Of a DNA stretch of 30,849 nucleotides, positions 13,570 through 21,189 are shown piece after piece. The notes below the pieces were generated by a model. It saw only the letters and a program-made list of their open reading frames with translations. It was not told where the DNA came from and made no database searches. The position numbers and the translations under genes are program-made. The DNA is taken from IMG/VR virus record IMGVR_UViG_3300009152_000140, positions 1 to 30,849 of that record, one strand, 5' to 3'. Numbering within the stretch: position 1 is the stretch's first letter; every line of letters begins with the position of its first letter. Origin of the DNA: a virus.

Positions 13570-14697
13570 ATGACCGTCCACTCCCAGGTCCTGGCCCTCC
13601 GCTCCTCCCTCCTCGGCGCGTTCTGCGAGCGGGAGCGAGAGATCGACTCCCTCCTGATCGCGGCCCTCGCTCGCGAGCACATCCTCCTCCTCGGCCCTCC
13701 GGGGACGGCGAAGTCCGAACTCGCTCGCGCCTTCGCGGGTGCCCTCTCGGGCGCGAACCACTTCGAGTGGCTCCTCTCCCGCTTCTCCTCGCCGGAGGAA
13801 CTCTTCGGGCCGGTCAGTCTCTCGGGCCTGAAGGCCGACCGCTTCGAGCGCGTCACGACCGGAAAGCTCCCGGAGGCCCACGTCGCCTTCCTCGACGAGG
13901 TGTTCAAGGCGAACTCCGCGGTCCTGAACTCGCTCCTCGGCGTGATCAACGAGAGGCACTTCCACAACGGGACCGGGATCCAGAAGTGCCCGCTCGTGAC
14001 GTGCGTCGCGGCCTCGAACGAGCTTCCGGAGGGCCCCGAACTCGGCGCGCTCTGGGATCGGTTCGTCCTCCGGCATTGGGTGGACTACGTCCAGAGCCCG
14101 GACTCGTTCGCGGCGATCGTCGGCGGGACGAAGAGCCTCCGGGCCTCGGTCTCGATCTCCCTCGGCGAGTGGGAGGCGGCCCAGGCCGAGGTCGACGCGG
14201 TCGCCCTCCCGAAGAAGGTCATCGACGCCCTCTTCTCGCTCCGGGCGAAGCTCCAGGCCGAGGGCATCACGGCCTCCGACCGTCGGTGGCGCAAGTGCGG
14301 CGCGCTCCTCCGGGCGGCCGCTTGGCTCGACGGTCTCCAGGCCGTCGAGGTCGAGCACCTCGCGGTCCTCGCTCACGCGCTCTGGAACACGCCCGATCAG
14401 GCCCCGAAGGTCGCGGCCCTCGTCGCGGGCTTCGCCTCGGAGGAACTCGCCAAGGCGCAACAGATCGCGGACAGCCTCGTCGAGGTCCTCGCGAAGGTCC
14501 CGGCGGAGTCGGACGGGAGCTTCGAGGCTCGGGCGGTCTCGGCCCGACGAGAGGTCCGGAAGGGCCTGGAGCGGATCTCCGCCCTCCGGTCCGCGGCAAG
14601 CCCGAGCGCGGCGCGGAAGATCGAGGCGATCGCCTCCGACCTCCAGGCCCGGAGCGCGACCCTCCGCGAGGCCGTCGAGCGTCTCCTCTCGCTCTGA
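13570..14697 (+). CDS. MoxR-type AAA+ ATPase, RavA-like
   Basis: A 375-aa AAA+ ATPase. Walker A is GPPGTAKS (42-49), Walker B VAFLDE (105-110), sensor 1 is N150 in AASNELPEG, and the arginine finger is probably R164 in LWDRF. The stretches FEWLLSRFSSPEELFGPVSL, LPEAHVAFLDEVFKA and GVINERHFHNG closely follow E. coli RavA as remembered, more than generic CobS/MoxR proteins. RavA hexamers work with the VWA protein ViaA as a chaperone-like pair linked to respiratory and Fe-S enzymes. A VWA gene lies next downstream with its own promoter. Helices after residue 300 (RREVRKGLERISALR) probably bind a partner. ATG 13570 follows GAAAGG. Confidence 0.88.
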   Translation: MTVHSQVLALRSSLLGAFCEREREIDSLLIAALAREHILLLGPPGTAKSELARAFAGALSGANHFEWLLSRFSSPEELFGPVSLSGLKADRFERVTTGKLPEAHVAFLDEVFKANSAVLNSLLGVINERHFHNGTGIQKCPLVTCVAASNELPEGPELGALWDRFVLRHWVDYVQSPDSFAAIVGGTKSLRASVSISLGEWEAAQAEVDAVALPKKVIDALFSLRAKLQAEGITASDRRWRKCGALLRAAAWLDGLQAVEVEHLAVLAHALWNTPDQAPKVAALVAGFASEELAKAQQIADSLVEVLAKVPAESDGSFEARAVSARREVRKGLERISALRSAASPSAARKIEAIASDLQARSATLREAVERLLSL

Positions 14698-14701
14698 CGA
14701 T

Positions 14702-14739
14702 GATTCTTTCTTGACCCCGCTCGCCGTCGAGTCTATACA
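14702..14739 (+). promoter_or_regulatory. Early promoter P3
   Basis: TTGACC at 14711-14716, 17-bp spacer, TATACA at 14734-14739, with the third exact copy of GATTCTTTCTTGA at 14702-14714. An 8-bp inverted repeat, CCGTCGAG (14724-14731) with CTCGACGG (14744-14751), straddles the -10 and is an operator candidate. Confidence 0.75.
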
Positions 14740-14741
14740 AA

Positions 14742-14758
14742 GGCTCGACGGTCGAGCC
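14742..14758 (+). promoter_or_regulatory. Leader hairpin H4 (GGCTCGA-CGG-TCGAGCC)
   Basis: Perfect 7-bp stem with a tight CGG loop. The 3' end is 19 nt before ATG 14778. It starts only 2 nt after the -10, so the transcript may begin inside the hairpin. Confidence 0.5.
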
Positions 14759-14777
14759 GTCAGAGAGGCAAGGCAAG

Positions 14778-16250
14778 ATGGATCAGGCGAAGGCGATCGA
14801 GATCATGCAGGGCGGCGCGGACGGCGCGGTGCGGGTCGGTTCCTGGGTTCGCTCCCTCGCGGTCGAGGAGGCCCAGGGAGGCGGAGCCTTCGGCGACTCG
14901 ATCACCCGCCACGACTCCGCGGCCTGGGCGGGCTTCTCCCGAGAGGTCTTCGGATCGCTCTACGGTCTCGGGGTCGAGGCCGTCGAAGGCTCCTCCTGGG
15001 CCCGGGAGATCCTCTCCCAGGCGGAGAGCCTCCCGGAGTGGCGGGCCCTTCAGGCGCGGGCCGAGGGCGACTCCTGGGCGTGCGGCCTCGCGGCTTCGCA
15101 AGCTCTCGACGTCCTCGCCCCGATCTCGACGCCTCCCTCCGAGGACGCGGCTCAGGCACGCGAGAAGGCCGAGGCTCTCCGCGAGGCTCTCGCCGAGAAC
15201 CCGACCTCGGAGCGTCTCTTCTCGAAGCTGTCCAGGGCGATCGGCGACCTCGCACGGGCCGAGAAGTCCGACGAGGATGCGGCGGCCCAGGCTCGGGAGA
15301 GCGCGGCGAAGATTCGATCCGCCCTCCGTCGGGCGGCCGCTTCGGCCTCGGAAGCGGTCGACGAGGCCCAGGAGGCCCTCGCCGGTCTCGGGTGCTCGAA
15401 GGAGCCCGGATCGAAGGGCCAGGGCAAGCGTCCGGAGGCCGTCGCGGCTCTCCGCGGCTCGGCGAAGCTCCGCCGGATCGCCCGTCTCGCCGGTCGGCTG
15501 AAGGCCCAGGCGATCGCGAAGCAGAGCACGAAGGCCGACCACGGCCGGGAGGAACTCTGCGACGTCGAGTGCGGAGACGACCTCGGCCGCCTCCTCCCGA
15601 GTGAGTCGGTCTTCCTCGCCGACTCGGATCTGGAGGCCGTCCTCTTCCGCCGACTCCTGGAGCGGAGCGCGCTCCAGTACCGGCTCCGCGGGCGGGACGT
15701 CGAGGCCCAGGGCCCGATCGTGGTCGCGATCGACGAGAGCGGCTCGATGCAGGGCTCTCGCGACGAGTGGGCGAAGGCCGTCGCCCTCGCTCTGCTGGAG
15801 ATCGCGCAGCGTCAGAACCGAGCCTTCGCCGTCGTCCCCTTCTCCGGCAAGGTGGGCGCGATCGCGGAGTTCCGAGCCCCGAAGAGCGCAAGCCTGGAGG
15901 AGATCCTCTCGGTGCTGGGCGGCTTCCTTGGCGGCGGGACGGCGATCGGCGACGCCCTCTCGGCCTCCGCCGGTTTGATCTCGGCCGACTCCGAGCGTCG
16001 CCTCACCTCGGGCTCGAAGGCCTGGAAGAAGGCGGACGTCGTCTTGATCACCGACGGGGTCGACCACGACCTCTCCGGGATCTCCCTGGGCCTCGACCGA
16101 GTCCGGGACTCCGGCGCGACGCTCCACGCGATCGCGATCGGATGCGACCTCGGGAAGACGATCTCCGATCGGGCCGCGAGCACGACCCGAATCGACCACG
16201 AGGACCTCGGCGGCGCTTCGCCGAAGGTCGACGCGGTGTTCTCGATCTGA
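14778..16250 (+). CDS. VWA-domain protein, ViaA-like partner of the MoxR ATPase
   Basis: 490 aa, close to the length of E. coli ViaA. The first ~300 residues are helical and Ala/Glu-rich with coiled-coil segments. The C-terminal von Willebrand A domain begins GPIVVAIDESGSMQGSRDEW and has a full MIDAS: D319, S321 and S323 in DESGS, T388 in GGGTAIGDAL and D426 in LITDG. MoxR-VWA pairs act as ATP-driven, metal-dependent remodelling machines (RavA-ViaA, CbbQ-CbbO, CobS-CobT type), with the MIDAS contacting the client or ATPase. ATG 14778 follows an AGAGAGG/AAGG site. It is expressed from P3. Target in the infected cell unknown. Confidence 0.85.
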   Translation: MDQAKAIEIMQGGADGAVRVGSWVRSLAVEEAQGGGAFGDSITRHDSAAWAGFSREVFGSLYGLGVEAVEGSSWAREILSQAESLPEWRALQARAEGDSWACGLAASQALDVLAPISTPPSEDAAQAREKAEALREALAENPTSERLFSKLSRAIGDLARAEKSDEDAAAQARESAAKIRSALRRAAASASEAVDEAQEALAGLGCSKEPGSKGQGKRPEAVAALRGSAKLRRIARLAGRLKAQAIAKQSTKADHGREELCDVECGDDLGRLLPSESVFLADSDLEAVLFRRLLERSALQYRLRGRDVEAQGPIVVAIDESGSMQGSRDEWAKAVALALLEIAQRQNRAFAVVPFSGKVGAIAEFRAPKSASLEEILSVLGGFLGGGTAIGDALSASAGLISADSERRLTSGSKAWKKADVVLITDGVDHDLSGISLGLDRVRDSGATLHAIAIGCDLGKTISDRAASTTRIDHEDLGGASPKVDAVFSI

Positions 16251-16265
16251 CGGGCCCCGGGCCCG
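16251..16265 (+). promoter_or_regulatory. Leader hairpin H5 (CGGGC-CCCGG-GCCCG)
   Basis: 5-bp stem with a 5-nt loop ending GG, starting right after the VWA stop codon. The 3' end is 14 nt before GTG 16280, with GAAAGG between. No new promoter is visible here, so the hairpin lies inside a longer transcript. Confidence 0.55.
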
Positions 16266-16279
16266 AGAAAGGCAGAAAC

Positions 16280-17497
16280 GTGACCAAGCACTCGAAGAAG
16301 CGGACGCTCTGCGTCCTGACGAACTCGGAGACGGAGACCTTCCGGACGTGCCCTCAGAAGTGGAGCTTCGCCTACCGCGAGGGGCTCCGGCCGAAAGTGG
16401 CGGCTCGGCCTCTCGCCTTCGGCTCGGCGATTCACTCCGGCCTAGAGGCCGCCTACCGCGAGATCGCGGCGGCCCGTCAGGCCGGGACGCATCAGGAATT
16501 GTCGCCGGAGGGCCTCTCGGCGATCTCCAGGGCAGCGTGCGAGGCGAAGCTCCGGGCCTGGGACGAACTCGTCGCGGCCGCCTCCGCCGAGCCGAACGAG
16601 GACGCGGTCGAAGAGTCCGAGCAGACGGCCGACCTCGCGAAAATCATGCTGGCTAGGTACTGGGATCGGTTCCAGCACGACGCGGTCGACCTGATTCCCC
16701 TCGCGATCGAGTGGCCCTTCGAGGTCGTCCTCCGATCCTCGATCGGTCGAGCGGTCTCCCACCTTCGGTGGGCTGGCGTGATCGACCTCGTCGCCTTCGA
16801 CCCTGTCGCCGGAGACGTCGTGATCTTCGACCATAAGACCACCAGCGGGCCGGTCTCTTCGATCGATCGCAGGGTCGAGATGGACCCGCAGATCGCGGGC
16901 TACCTCTGGGCCCTCCGCGAGGTCTTGATCCGAGACAAGGAACGAGCCCTCCCTCTCTTCGGCCTTTTGACGCCGGAGCAGAGGTCGCGGGCCATCTCCG
17001 GCCGCGCTCCGCTCGGTCGAGTGATCTACAACGTCCTCCGGAAGACGGCTCCGAGGCAGCCCGTGGTCACGCTGAAGGGCCTCGTCTCCTCCGCGGCGAT
17101 CGACACGACGTCCGAGGTCTACGAGACCGCCCTACTGGCCCAGGAGGCCCGAGGGGTCCCAAGGACGGAGGCCCAGGCGGATCGCCTCCACGGGCTCCGA
17201 GAGCGCGGGGACGTCTTCGTCTCTCGTCGAGCGTTCTGGAGGTCGGACTCCGAGATCGACCGCTGGCGTCGAGAGGCCCTCCTCGACGCGAGCCGGATTC
17301 GTCAGGCGAAGGACGACCCGAGCTTGCTGACCCGGAGCCCGGGAGCTTGCACGGCTCCGTGGTCGCCTCCCTGCGCTTACCGATCGATCTGCCTCCAGCC
17401 CGAGTCCCAGGAACTCCGGAGCCTGTTCCGGGTCGCGACGACGGCCCACGAGGAGATCCGAGAGGCCGAAGAGGTGGCGCAGCCCGACCCGTTCTGA
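16280..17497 (+). CDS. PD-(D/E)XK nuclease with Fe-S cysteines (RecB/Cas4/AddB-like)
   Basis: A 405-aa nuclease of the RecB/Cas4 type. The N-terminal FRTCPQKWSFAYR has C24, followed by GSAIHSGLEAAY. The catalytic core is D169 (GVIDLV), D184 and K186 (IFDHKTT) and the Q204xxxY motif (DPQIAGYLWAL). Near the end C357, C365 and C371 (spacing C-x7-C-x5-C) together with C24 would bind a 4Fe-4S cluster, as in AddB and Cas4. Such phage enzymes resect DNA ends for recombination with the Sak4-like ATPase and SSB encoded just downstream. GTG 16280 is supported by GAAAGG and hairpin H5. Confidence 0.88.
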   Translation: MTKHSKKRTLCVLTNSETETFRTCPQKWSFAYREGLRPKVAARPLAFGSAIHSGLEAAYREIAAARQAGTHQELSPEGLSAISRAACEAKLRAWDELVAAASAEPNEDAVEESEQTADLAKIMLARYWDRFQHDAVDLIPLAIEWPFEVVLRSSIGRAVSHLRWAGVIDLVAFDPVAGDVVIFDHKTTSGPVSSIDRRVEMDPQIAGYLWALREVLIRDKERALPLFGLLTPEQRSRAISGRAPLGRVIYNVLRKTAPRQPVVTLKGLVSSAAIDTTSEVYETALLAQEARGVPRTEAQADRLHGLRERGDVFVSRRAFWRSDSEIDRWRREALLDASRIRQAKDDPSLLTRSPGACTAPWSPPCAYRSICLQPESQELRSLFRVATTAHEEIREAEEVAQPDPF

Positions 17498-17499
17498 AC

Positions 17500-17531
17500 T
17501 TGACTTGCGGCGAACCATCGAGGATTAGAAC
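17500..17531 (+). promoter_or_regulatory. Possible promoter P4 before the coiled-coil gene
   Basis: TAGAAC at 17526-17531 matches the P1 -10 exactly and is also preceded by CGAGG-AT. The TTGACT at 17500-17505 is 20 bp away, longer than the 17 bp of P1-P3; TTGCGG at 17505-17510 would give 15. The GATTCTTTC block is absent. A start near 17538 leaves only about 12 nt before ATG 17551, and there is no leader hairpin. Confidence 0.45.
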
Positions 17532-17550
17532 CAAGGAAGGTGAGGCGAGG

Positions 17551-17958
17551 ATGAAGGACGAGACGAAGAAAGCGGTCGCTGACGCGATCGCGAAGGGCGG
17601 AGAGCGGGAGCGACAGATCGTCGCCCGCTTCCGAGCCTGGGAGGGCTTCCAGAAGGCCCTCCAGGACGCGAGGCGGACGGCGAAGGAGCGTGTCGACGCG
17701 GCCCAGGCTCGGTTCCGAGAGGCGATCGAGGCGGGGACTCAGCAGACCCAGGCGAGCAAGGCCGGGAAGCTCCAGGCCGTCGAGTCTTCCTGGCAAGCTC
17801 TGGAGGAGGCGAAGGCGGAGAAGATCGAGGACGTCAAGGCGGCGAAGGACGACCTCCAGGTGGCGGAGTCGAGGCTCCGGGAGGCCGTCGAGAACGCGGC
17901 CCAGTTGACGCTCTGGCCCTCTGAGGAGACCGGAGAGATCGAGGACGAGGACGCCTGA
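17551..17958 (+). CDS. Coiled-coil protein between nuclease and Sak4-like ATPase (135 aa)
   Basis: Almost entirely helical and charged, with heptad-like repeats through residues 15-115 (FQKALQDARRTAKERVDAAQ, SWQALEEAKAEKIEDVKAAK) and an acidic tail (EETGEIEDEDA). No enzyme motif or transmembrane segment. The place between an Fe-S nuclease and a recombinase-like ATPase suggests a structural partner in recombination, for example an SbcC-like clamp or scaffold, but this is only context. ATG 17551 follows AAGGAAGGTGAGG. Confidence 0.65.
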   Translation: MKDETKKAVADAIAKGGERERQIVARFRAWEGFQKALQDARRTAKERVDAAQARFREAIEAGTQQTQASKAGKLQAVESSWQALEEAKAEKIEDVKAAKDDLQVAESRLREAVENAAQLTLWPSEETGEIEDEDA

Positions 17959-17984
17959 CGTGGTGTTAGGCTCCGAGCGAGGCA

Positions 17985-18000
17985 CGAGGATTCGGCCTCG
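17985..18000 (+). promoter_or_regulatory. Leader hairpin H6 (CGAGG-ATTCGG-CCTCG)
   Basis: 5-bp stem with a 6-nt loop ending GG. The 3' end is 18 nt before ATG 18019, followed by AAAGAAAGGGAAGAG. A TG-T-TAGGCT box (17967-17972) just upstream is an extended -10 candidate without a clear -35. Confidence 0.55.
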
Positions 18001-18018
18001 AAAGAAAGGGAAGAGACC

Positions 18019-18879
18019 ATGCGACGAGTAGACGAAGACCCGAACGAGCGGTGGGTGAAGGCGGGCCTCTACGGGCCTCCCGGGAGCGGGAAGACGGACT
18101 TCGGAGTCTCGGCTCCGAAGCCCCTGATCCTCCTCTCGGAGAGGCAGGGCCTCCGGTCGATCAAGGCGGCGGCGGCGCGACGAGGCGTCCCCGTTCCGAC
18201 GGTCCTGGCGATGGACAACCTCCAGGACTACCGGGACGTCCTCCGGGCCCTCCACGGGCCGAAGGATCAGCCGTTCCGGATCGTGACCGGCCGAGGCGAG
18301 GTGGCTCACGAGGGCGAGTGGCCCGAGACCGTCGTGCTCGACTCCCTGACCGACGCTTGCGAACTCGTCGAGGCCGAGGTCCGGAAGGAGAGCCCTCCGG
18401 AGAAGGCGAAGGACGGGCTCGAACGCTGGACGGAGCGCCATTGGTCCGCGCTGCGGGACCGCTGCGAGCGGCTGATTCGCTCCTTCCGAGACGCTCCGGT
18501 CCACGTCCTCTTCCTGGCTCTCCAGGACGATCGGACGGTCGGCGAAGGAGAGGAGGCGGCACGTCAGGTCGGCCCGTCGCTCCCGATGCGAGCCCTCCCG
18601 GGAGTTCTCGCGGCGAGCGTGAACGTGGTCGGGATCACGTCTCGGGCGTTGAGAGACCGAGGCGAGGACGGGCAGAGGGAGATTGCCTACGAGATCCGGA
18701 CCGTCGGGCCCTCGTTCTACCTCCTGAAGCCGTTCCGCCCGCTCCTCGACCTGGAGACGAGCGACTTCGCCTCCTGGGTTCAGAGGATCGCGTCCGCGGA
18801 GTCTCCGCAGACCAAGGAACCGAAGAAGAACGAGAAGGCCGAGAAGAAGACCGAGAAGAAGGACGAGGTGGCGCGATGA
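18019..18879 (+). CDS. Sak4-like RecA-fold ATPase (AAA_24 type), DNA recombination
   Basis: 286 aa with Walker A GPPGSGKT (19-26) and a Walker B-like TVVLDSLTD around D108. The arrangement, WVKAGLYGPPGSGKTDF early, a short core, then a strand VHVLFLALQDD and a late VVGITSRAL, is that of phage AAA_24/Sak4 single-strand annealing ATPases, which are small RecA relatives working with an SSB. The next gene is a DUF669-like SSB joined by ATGA overlap, the usual partner. The C-terminus is a lysine/glutamate-rich tail (KKNEKAEKKTEKKDE) likely to bind DNA or the partner. Confidence 0.8.
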   Translation: MRRVDEDPNERWVKAGLYGPPGSGKTDFGVSAPKPLILLSERQGLRSIKAAAARRGVPVPTVLAMDNLQDYRDVLRALHGPKDQPFRIVTGRGEVAHEGEWPETVVLDSLTDACELVEAEVRKESPPEKAKDGLERWTERHWSALRDRCERLIRSFRDAPVHVLFLALQDDRTVGEGEEAARQVGPSLPMRALPGVLAASVNVVGITSRALRDRGEDGQREIAYEIRTVGPSFYLLKPFRPLLDLETSDFASWVQRIASAESPQTKEPKKNEKAEKKTEKKDEVAR

Positions 18880-19370
18880 TGTTCGACCCGAAGAAGCACT
18901 CCGAAGACGGCGGCGGCGGCGGAGACTCGAAGACCGTTCCGGCGGGCGACTACATCCTGGCGGCGACGTGGCTGGAGAAGAAGGTCAGCAAGGCCGGAGC
19001 CCCGTACCTCCGGGTCAAGTTCCAGGTGGTCGGCGGACCTCTCGCCGGTCGCTCCTTCTTCGCGGCTTGCTCCCTGAACCAGGGCTCGCCCGGGGCGATG
19101 AAGCGGCTCGCGACGTGGTGCGCCTTCCTCGGTCAGCAGGACTCGTTCGACCTCGGAAAGGACTCGGACCTCCGTCGAGTCTTCCTCGATCGACCCTTCG
19201 CGGCTCGCGTCGCTCTCCGGACCGAGGGCGGCTTCACGAACAACGACATTGAACGCTACACGGCGATGACGCCCGACCAGCGTCGAGTCGCTGACGGCTG
19301 GGTGCTCGACCGGCAGGAGAGCGCGGCGATGGGCGGCCGAGACGACGACGAGGATCAGATCCCGTTCTGA
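18876..19370 (+). CDS. DUF669-like single-stranded DNA-binding protein
   Basis: 164 aa. The core VPAGDYILAATWLEKKVSKA and YLRVKFQVVGGPLAGRSFF is the OB-like pattern of DUF669 phage proteins. The final DDDEDQIPF is the acidic, Phe-ending tip typical of SSBs, through which partner proteins dock. It begins with a Gly-rich flexible stretch (EDGGGGGD). ATG 18876 overlaps the ATPase stop; the next codon is also ATG. It probably coats single strands for the Sak4-like annealing ATPase and the replication proteins. Confidence 0.8.
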   Translation: MMFDPKKHSEDGGGGGDSKTVPAGDYILAATWLEKKVSKAGAPYLRVKFQVVGGPLAGRSFFAACSLNQGSPGAMKRLATWCAFLGQQDSFDLGKDSDLRRVFLDRPFAARVALRTEGGFTNNDIERYTAMTPDQRRVADGWVLDRQESAAMGGRDDDEDQIPF

Positions 19371-19393
19371 CCCTGCGCGAGGTCTGATAGGCT
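19365..19393 (+). promoter_or_regulatory. Possible promoter before the replication-initiation gene
   Basis: TTCTGA at 19365-19370 (covering the SSB stop), 17-bp spacer, TAGGCT at 19388-19393 with TG one base upstream (TGATAGGCT). The same TG-N-TAGGCT occurs at 17964-17972. The -35 is poor, and a further TTGACT at 19413 has no matching -10. Confidence 0.35.
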
Positions 19394-19447
19394 CGGGCCT
19401 CGCGCTCCTCGCTTGACTCGGTCGAGCGCGGAGCGGAAGGTCCGAGC

Positions 19448-19461
19448 GGGCTCCAGAGCCC
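19448..19461 (+). promoter_or_regulatory. Leader hairpin H7 (GGGCT-CCAG-AGCCC)
   Basis: Perfect stem with a 4-nt loop (or 6 bp with CA). The 3' end is 15 nt before GTG 19477, with GAGAGGAGAG between. Position matches the other leader hairpins, but the loop does not end in GG, so it is the weakest member. Confidence 0.4.
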
Positions 19462-19476
19462 AGAGAGGAGAGACGG

Positions 19477-20025
19477 GTGGATCGACTTCAACACCTCGCG
19501 ACGCTGGCGGACCTTGCGGCTCGCTACGCTCGCGGAGAGGACGTGAGGGCAGACCTCGCGAAGCTCGCGGAGACGATGGGCGGAGGGCCCCAGCTTGCGC
19601 TCGTGCCTCAGGCCCAGGAGGCCGAGAGCCCTCGTGACGTCGCGCTCCGGGTCTTCAGCTACTGGCAGAAGCGGACGGGTCATCATCGAGCGAAGGTTAC
19701 GCCCGAGAGAGCCAGGAAGATCCTCGCGAGGCTCCGCGAGGGATACTCGGAGGATGACCTCCGGAGGGCGATTGACGGGTGCGCGGCGAGCGCGTTCCAC
19801 TCGGGCCTGAACGACTCAGGCGTCCGGTACGACGATCTGGAGTTGATCTTCCGGACGGGCTCGAACGTCGAGCGGTTCCGGGAACTCAACGGAGGAGAAG
19901 CTCCGATCCAGACGGAGCAAGATCCGGAGGCGGCGAAGCGGGCCTCCCTCATGGCGGAAGCGAAGCGGCTCCGGGCCGCAGGAGACGTAGATGGCTACAA
20001 CAGAATCATTCGATCCCTCGCTTGA
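19477..20025 (+). CDS. Replication-initiation-like protein (phage replisome organiser C-terminal type)
   Basis: 182 aa. Residues about 60-130 contain VFSYWQKRTGHHRAKVTPER, ARKILARLREGYSEDDLRRA and a YDDLELIFRTGSNVERF ending. This pattern is common in phage replication proteins next to helicase-loader or SSB genes. It probably helps recruit the host helicase at the phage origin. The N-terminal 55 residues are helical and the C-terminal helix (AKRASLMAEAKRLRAAG) is basic. GTG 19477 follows a strong GAGAGGAGAG. It overlaps the next gene by 35 nt. Confidence 0.65.
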   Translation: MDRLQHLATLADLAARYARGEDVRADLAKLAETMGGGPQLALVPQAQEAESPRDVALRVFSYWQKRTGHHRAKVTPERARKILARLREGYSEDDLRRAIDGCAASAFHSGLNDSGVRYDDLELIFRTGSNVERFRELNGGEAPIQTEQDPEAAKRASLMAEAKRLRAAGDVDGYNRIIRSLA

Positions 20026-20599
20026 AAACCCCGTCAAGGCGGCGAAGCTTTTCGCCCGTGCCCTCGGTCGGCTCTACGACCCGAAGGCCGGGGCGGACGA
20101 GAGGCTCTCCGTCCGCTTCGAGGTTGCCGAGGAGATCCGTCGAGGCCTCCGCCGGTTCCGTCGCCCGGAGCTTCCTCTCCGAGACCCGACGTGGCCTCGG
20201 GACGAGAGGGCGATCCGAGAGCGCATCCGGTTCGCCTCCCGCTCGAAGGCTCCCGAAGACCGCTCCTTCCTGGGCGAGTACGGGGAGTGGCGCTACGCGA
20301 TCTGGCAAGTGGAGAGCGTCGCCGAGGGCAACGTCCAGGCCCTCCTCTCCTGCCTGGACACCTACGAGGCGATCCTGGAGCGCATCCCGGGAGAGCCGAA
20401 CGTCGAGGCGGCGAGGCTCGACGTCGAGGGCTGGCTACTGAGCGAGTGGCGGATCCCGGGACCTATCCCGAAGGCCTACGCGGACCGGAAGGTGTACGTC
20501 GAGGCGCACGTCCGGGCCGTGATCCGAGGAGAGCCGGTCAAGCTCGCGGGACCGACGATGAACAACGCGTCCTGGTACGACGCAGACGAGGAGAGGTGA
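19991..20599 (+). CDS. Hypothetical protein of the replication block (202 aa)
   Basis: Starts at ATG 19991 behind GCAGGAGACG, 35 nt inside the previous gene. The middle is Arg-rich (EEIRRGLRRFRRPELPLRDP), followed by an acidic and aromatic helical part (EYGEWRYAIWQVESVAEGNV, LLSCLDTYEAILERI) and a C-terminal segment ending NNASWYDADEE. It looks cytosolic and helical. No family was recognised. Its place between replication-initiation and RusA genes suggests a DNA-metabolism role. Confidence 0.7.
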   Translation: MATTESFDPSLENPVKAAKLFARALGRLYDPKAGADERLSVRFEVAEEIRRGLRRFRRPELPLRDPTWPRDERAIRERIRFASRSKAPEDRSFLGEYGEWRYAIWQVESVAEGNVQALLSCLDTYEAILERIPGEPNVEAARLDVEGWLLSEWRIPGPIPKAYADRKVYVEAHVRAVIRGEPVKLAGPTMNNASWYDADEER

Positions 20600-20604
20600 A
20601 GGCG

Positions 20605-21189
20605 ATGAACGAGAACAACAACGAGGAACTGCTCCGAGAGAGGCTCCGCTCGCTCCGCCTGGAGAGCGGCGACATGGTCGAGATCGAGGCCGAGGACGCG
20701 GGACGCTACGCCCTCCGGATGCGTCCGGAGTTCGCGGCCCTCGTCGCCCAGATGAGGGCGACGATGGGGCCCGAGACTCTGAAGCCCCACGGGATCCTTT
20801 TCTTGAACGAACTCGCGTGCCTTTCGGTCTCGGTCTACCGGGACGCTCAGAAGACAATCGGAGACGGCCTGACCGCGGAGAGCTTGATCGGGGTCGACGA
20901 CATGGGGTTCGTGATCGGAGCGGTCGGGGAACTCCTCCACGGGGCAGCCCGAGCGGCCCTCTCTGCCTACGAGGGCGAGAGGGGGCGAGACGACGGCGAC
21001 ACGCTCCGGGAGTACGAGGCCGGTCAGAGAGCGGGCGTGCGCTGGGTCGAGGCTTTCCGCAAGGCTCAGGAGAAGGGGTCGATCGTCCAGATCGCGGGAG
21101 GTCTAAACTTCCAGGCCGATCGAGACCAGAAGTTGACGGTCGACGACCTCGCCCTGCTCCTCCGGAAGCGAGACGGAGCCGTCTCGTGA
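20605..21189 (+). CDS. Hypothetical protein upstream of RusA (194 aa)
   Basis: ATG 20605 follows GGAGAGGTGAAGG and lies 5 nt after the previous stop. The N-terminus is polar (MNENNNEELLRERLRSLRLE). A hydrophobic helical core follows (ILFLNELACLSVSVYRDA, MGFVIGAVGELLHGAARAAL) and the C-terminus is mixed (LTVDDLALLLRKRDG). The core is too interrupted by charges to be a membrane span. No family recognised. It ends in an ATGA overlap with rusA. Confidence 0.7.
   Translation: MNENNNEELLRERLRSLRLESGDMVEIEAEDAGRYALRMRPEFAALVAQMRATMGPETLKPHGILFLNELACLSVSVYRDAQKTIGDGLTAESLIGVDDMGFVIGAVGELLHGAARAALSAYEGERGRDDGDTLREYEAGQRAGVRWVEAFRKAQEKGSIVQIAGGLNFQADRDQKLTVDDLALLLRKRDGAVS

Noticed and set aside
19413-19441. 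TTGACT as the -35 of a promoter for the replication-initiation gene
   Set aside because: The sequence 17 bp downstream is GAAGGT, not a -10; the TTCTGA/TAGGCT pair just upstream is a better though weak candidate.
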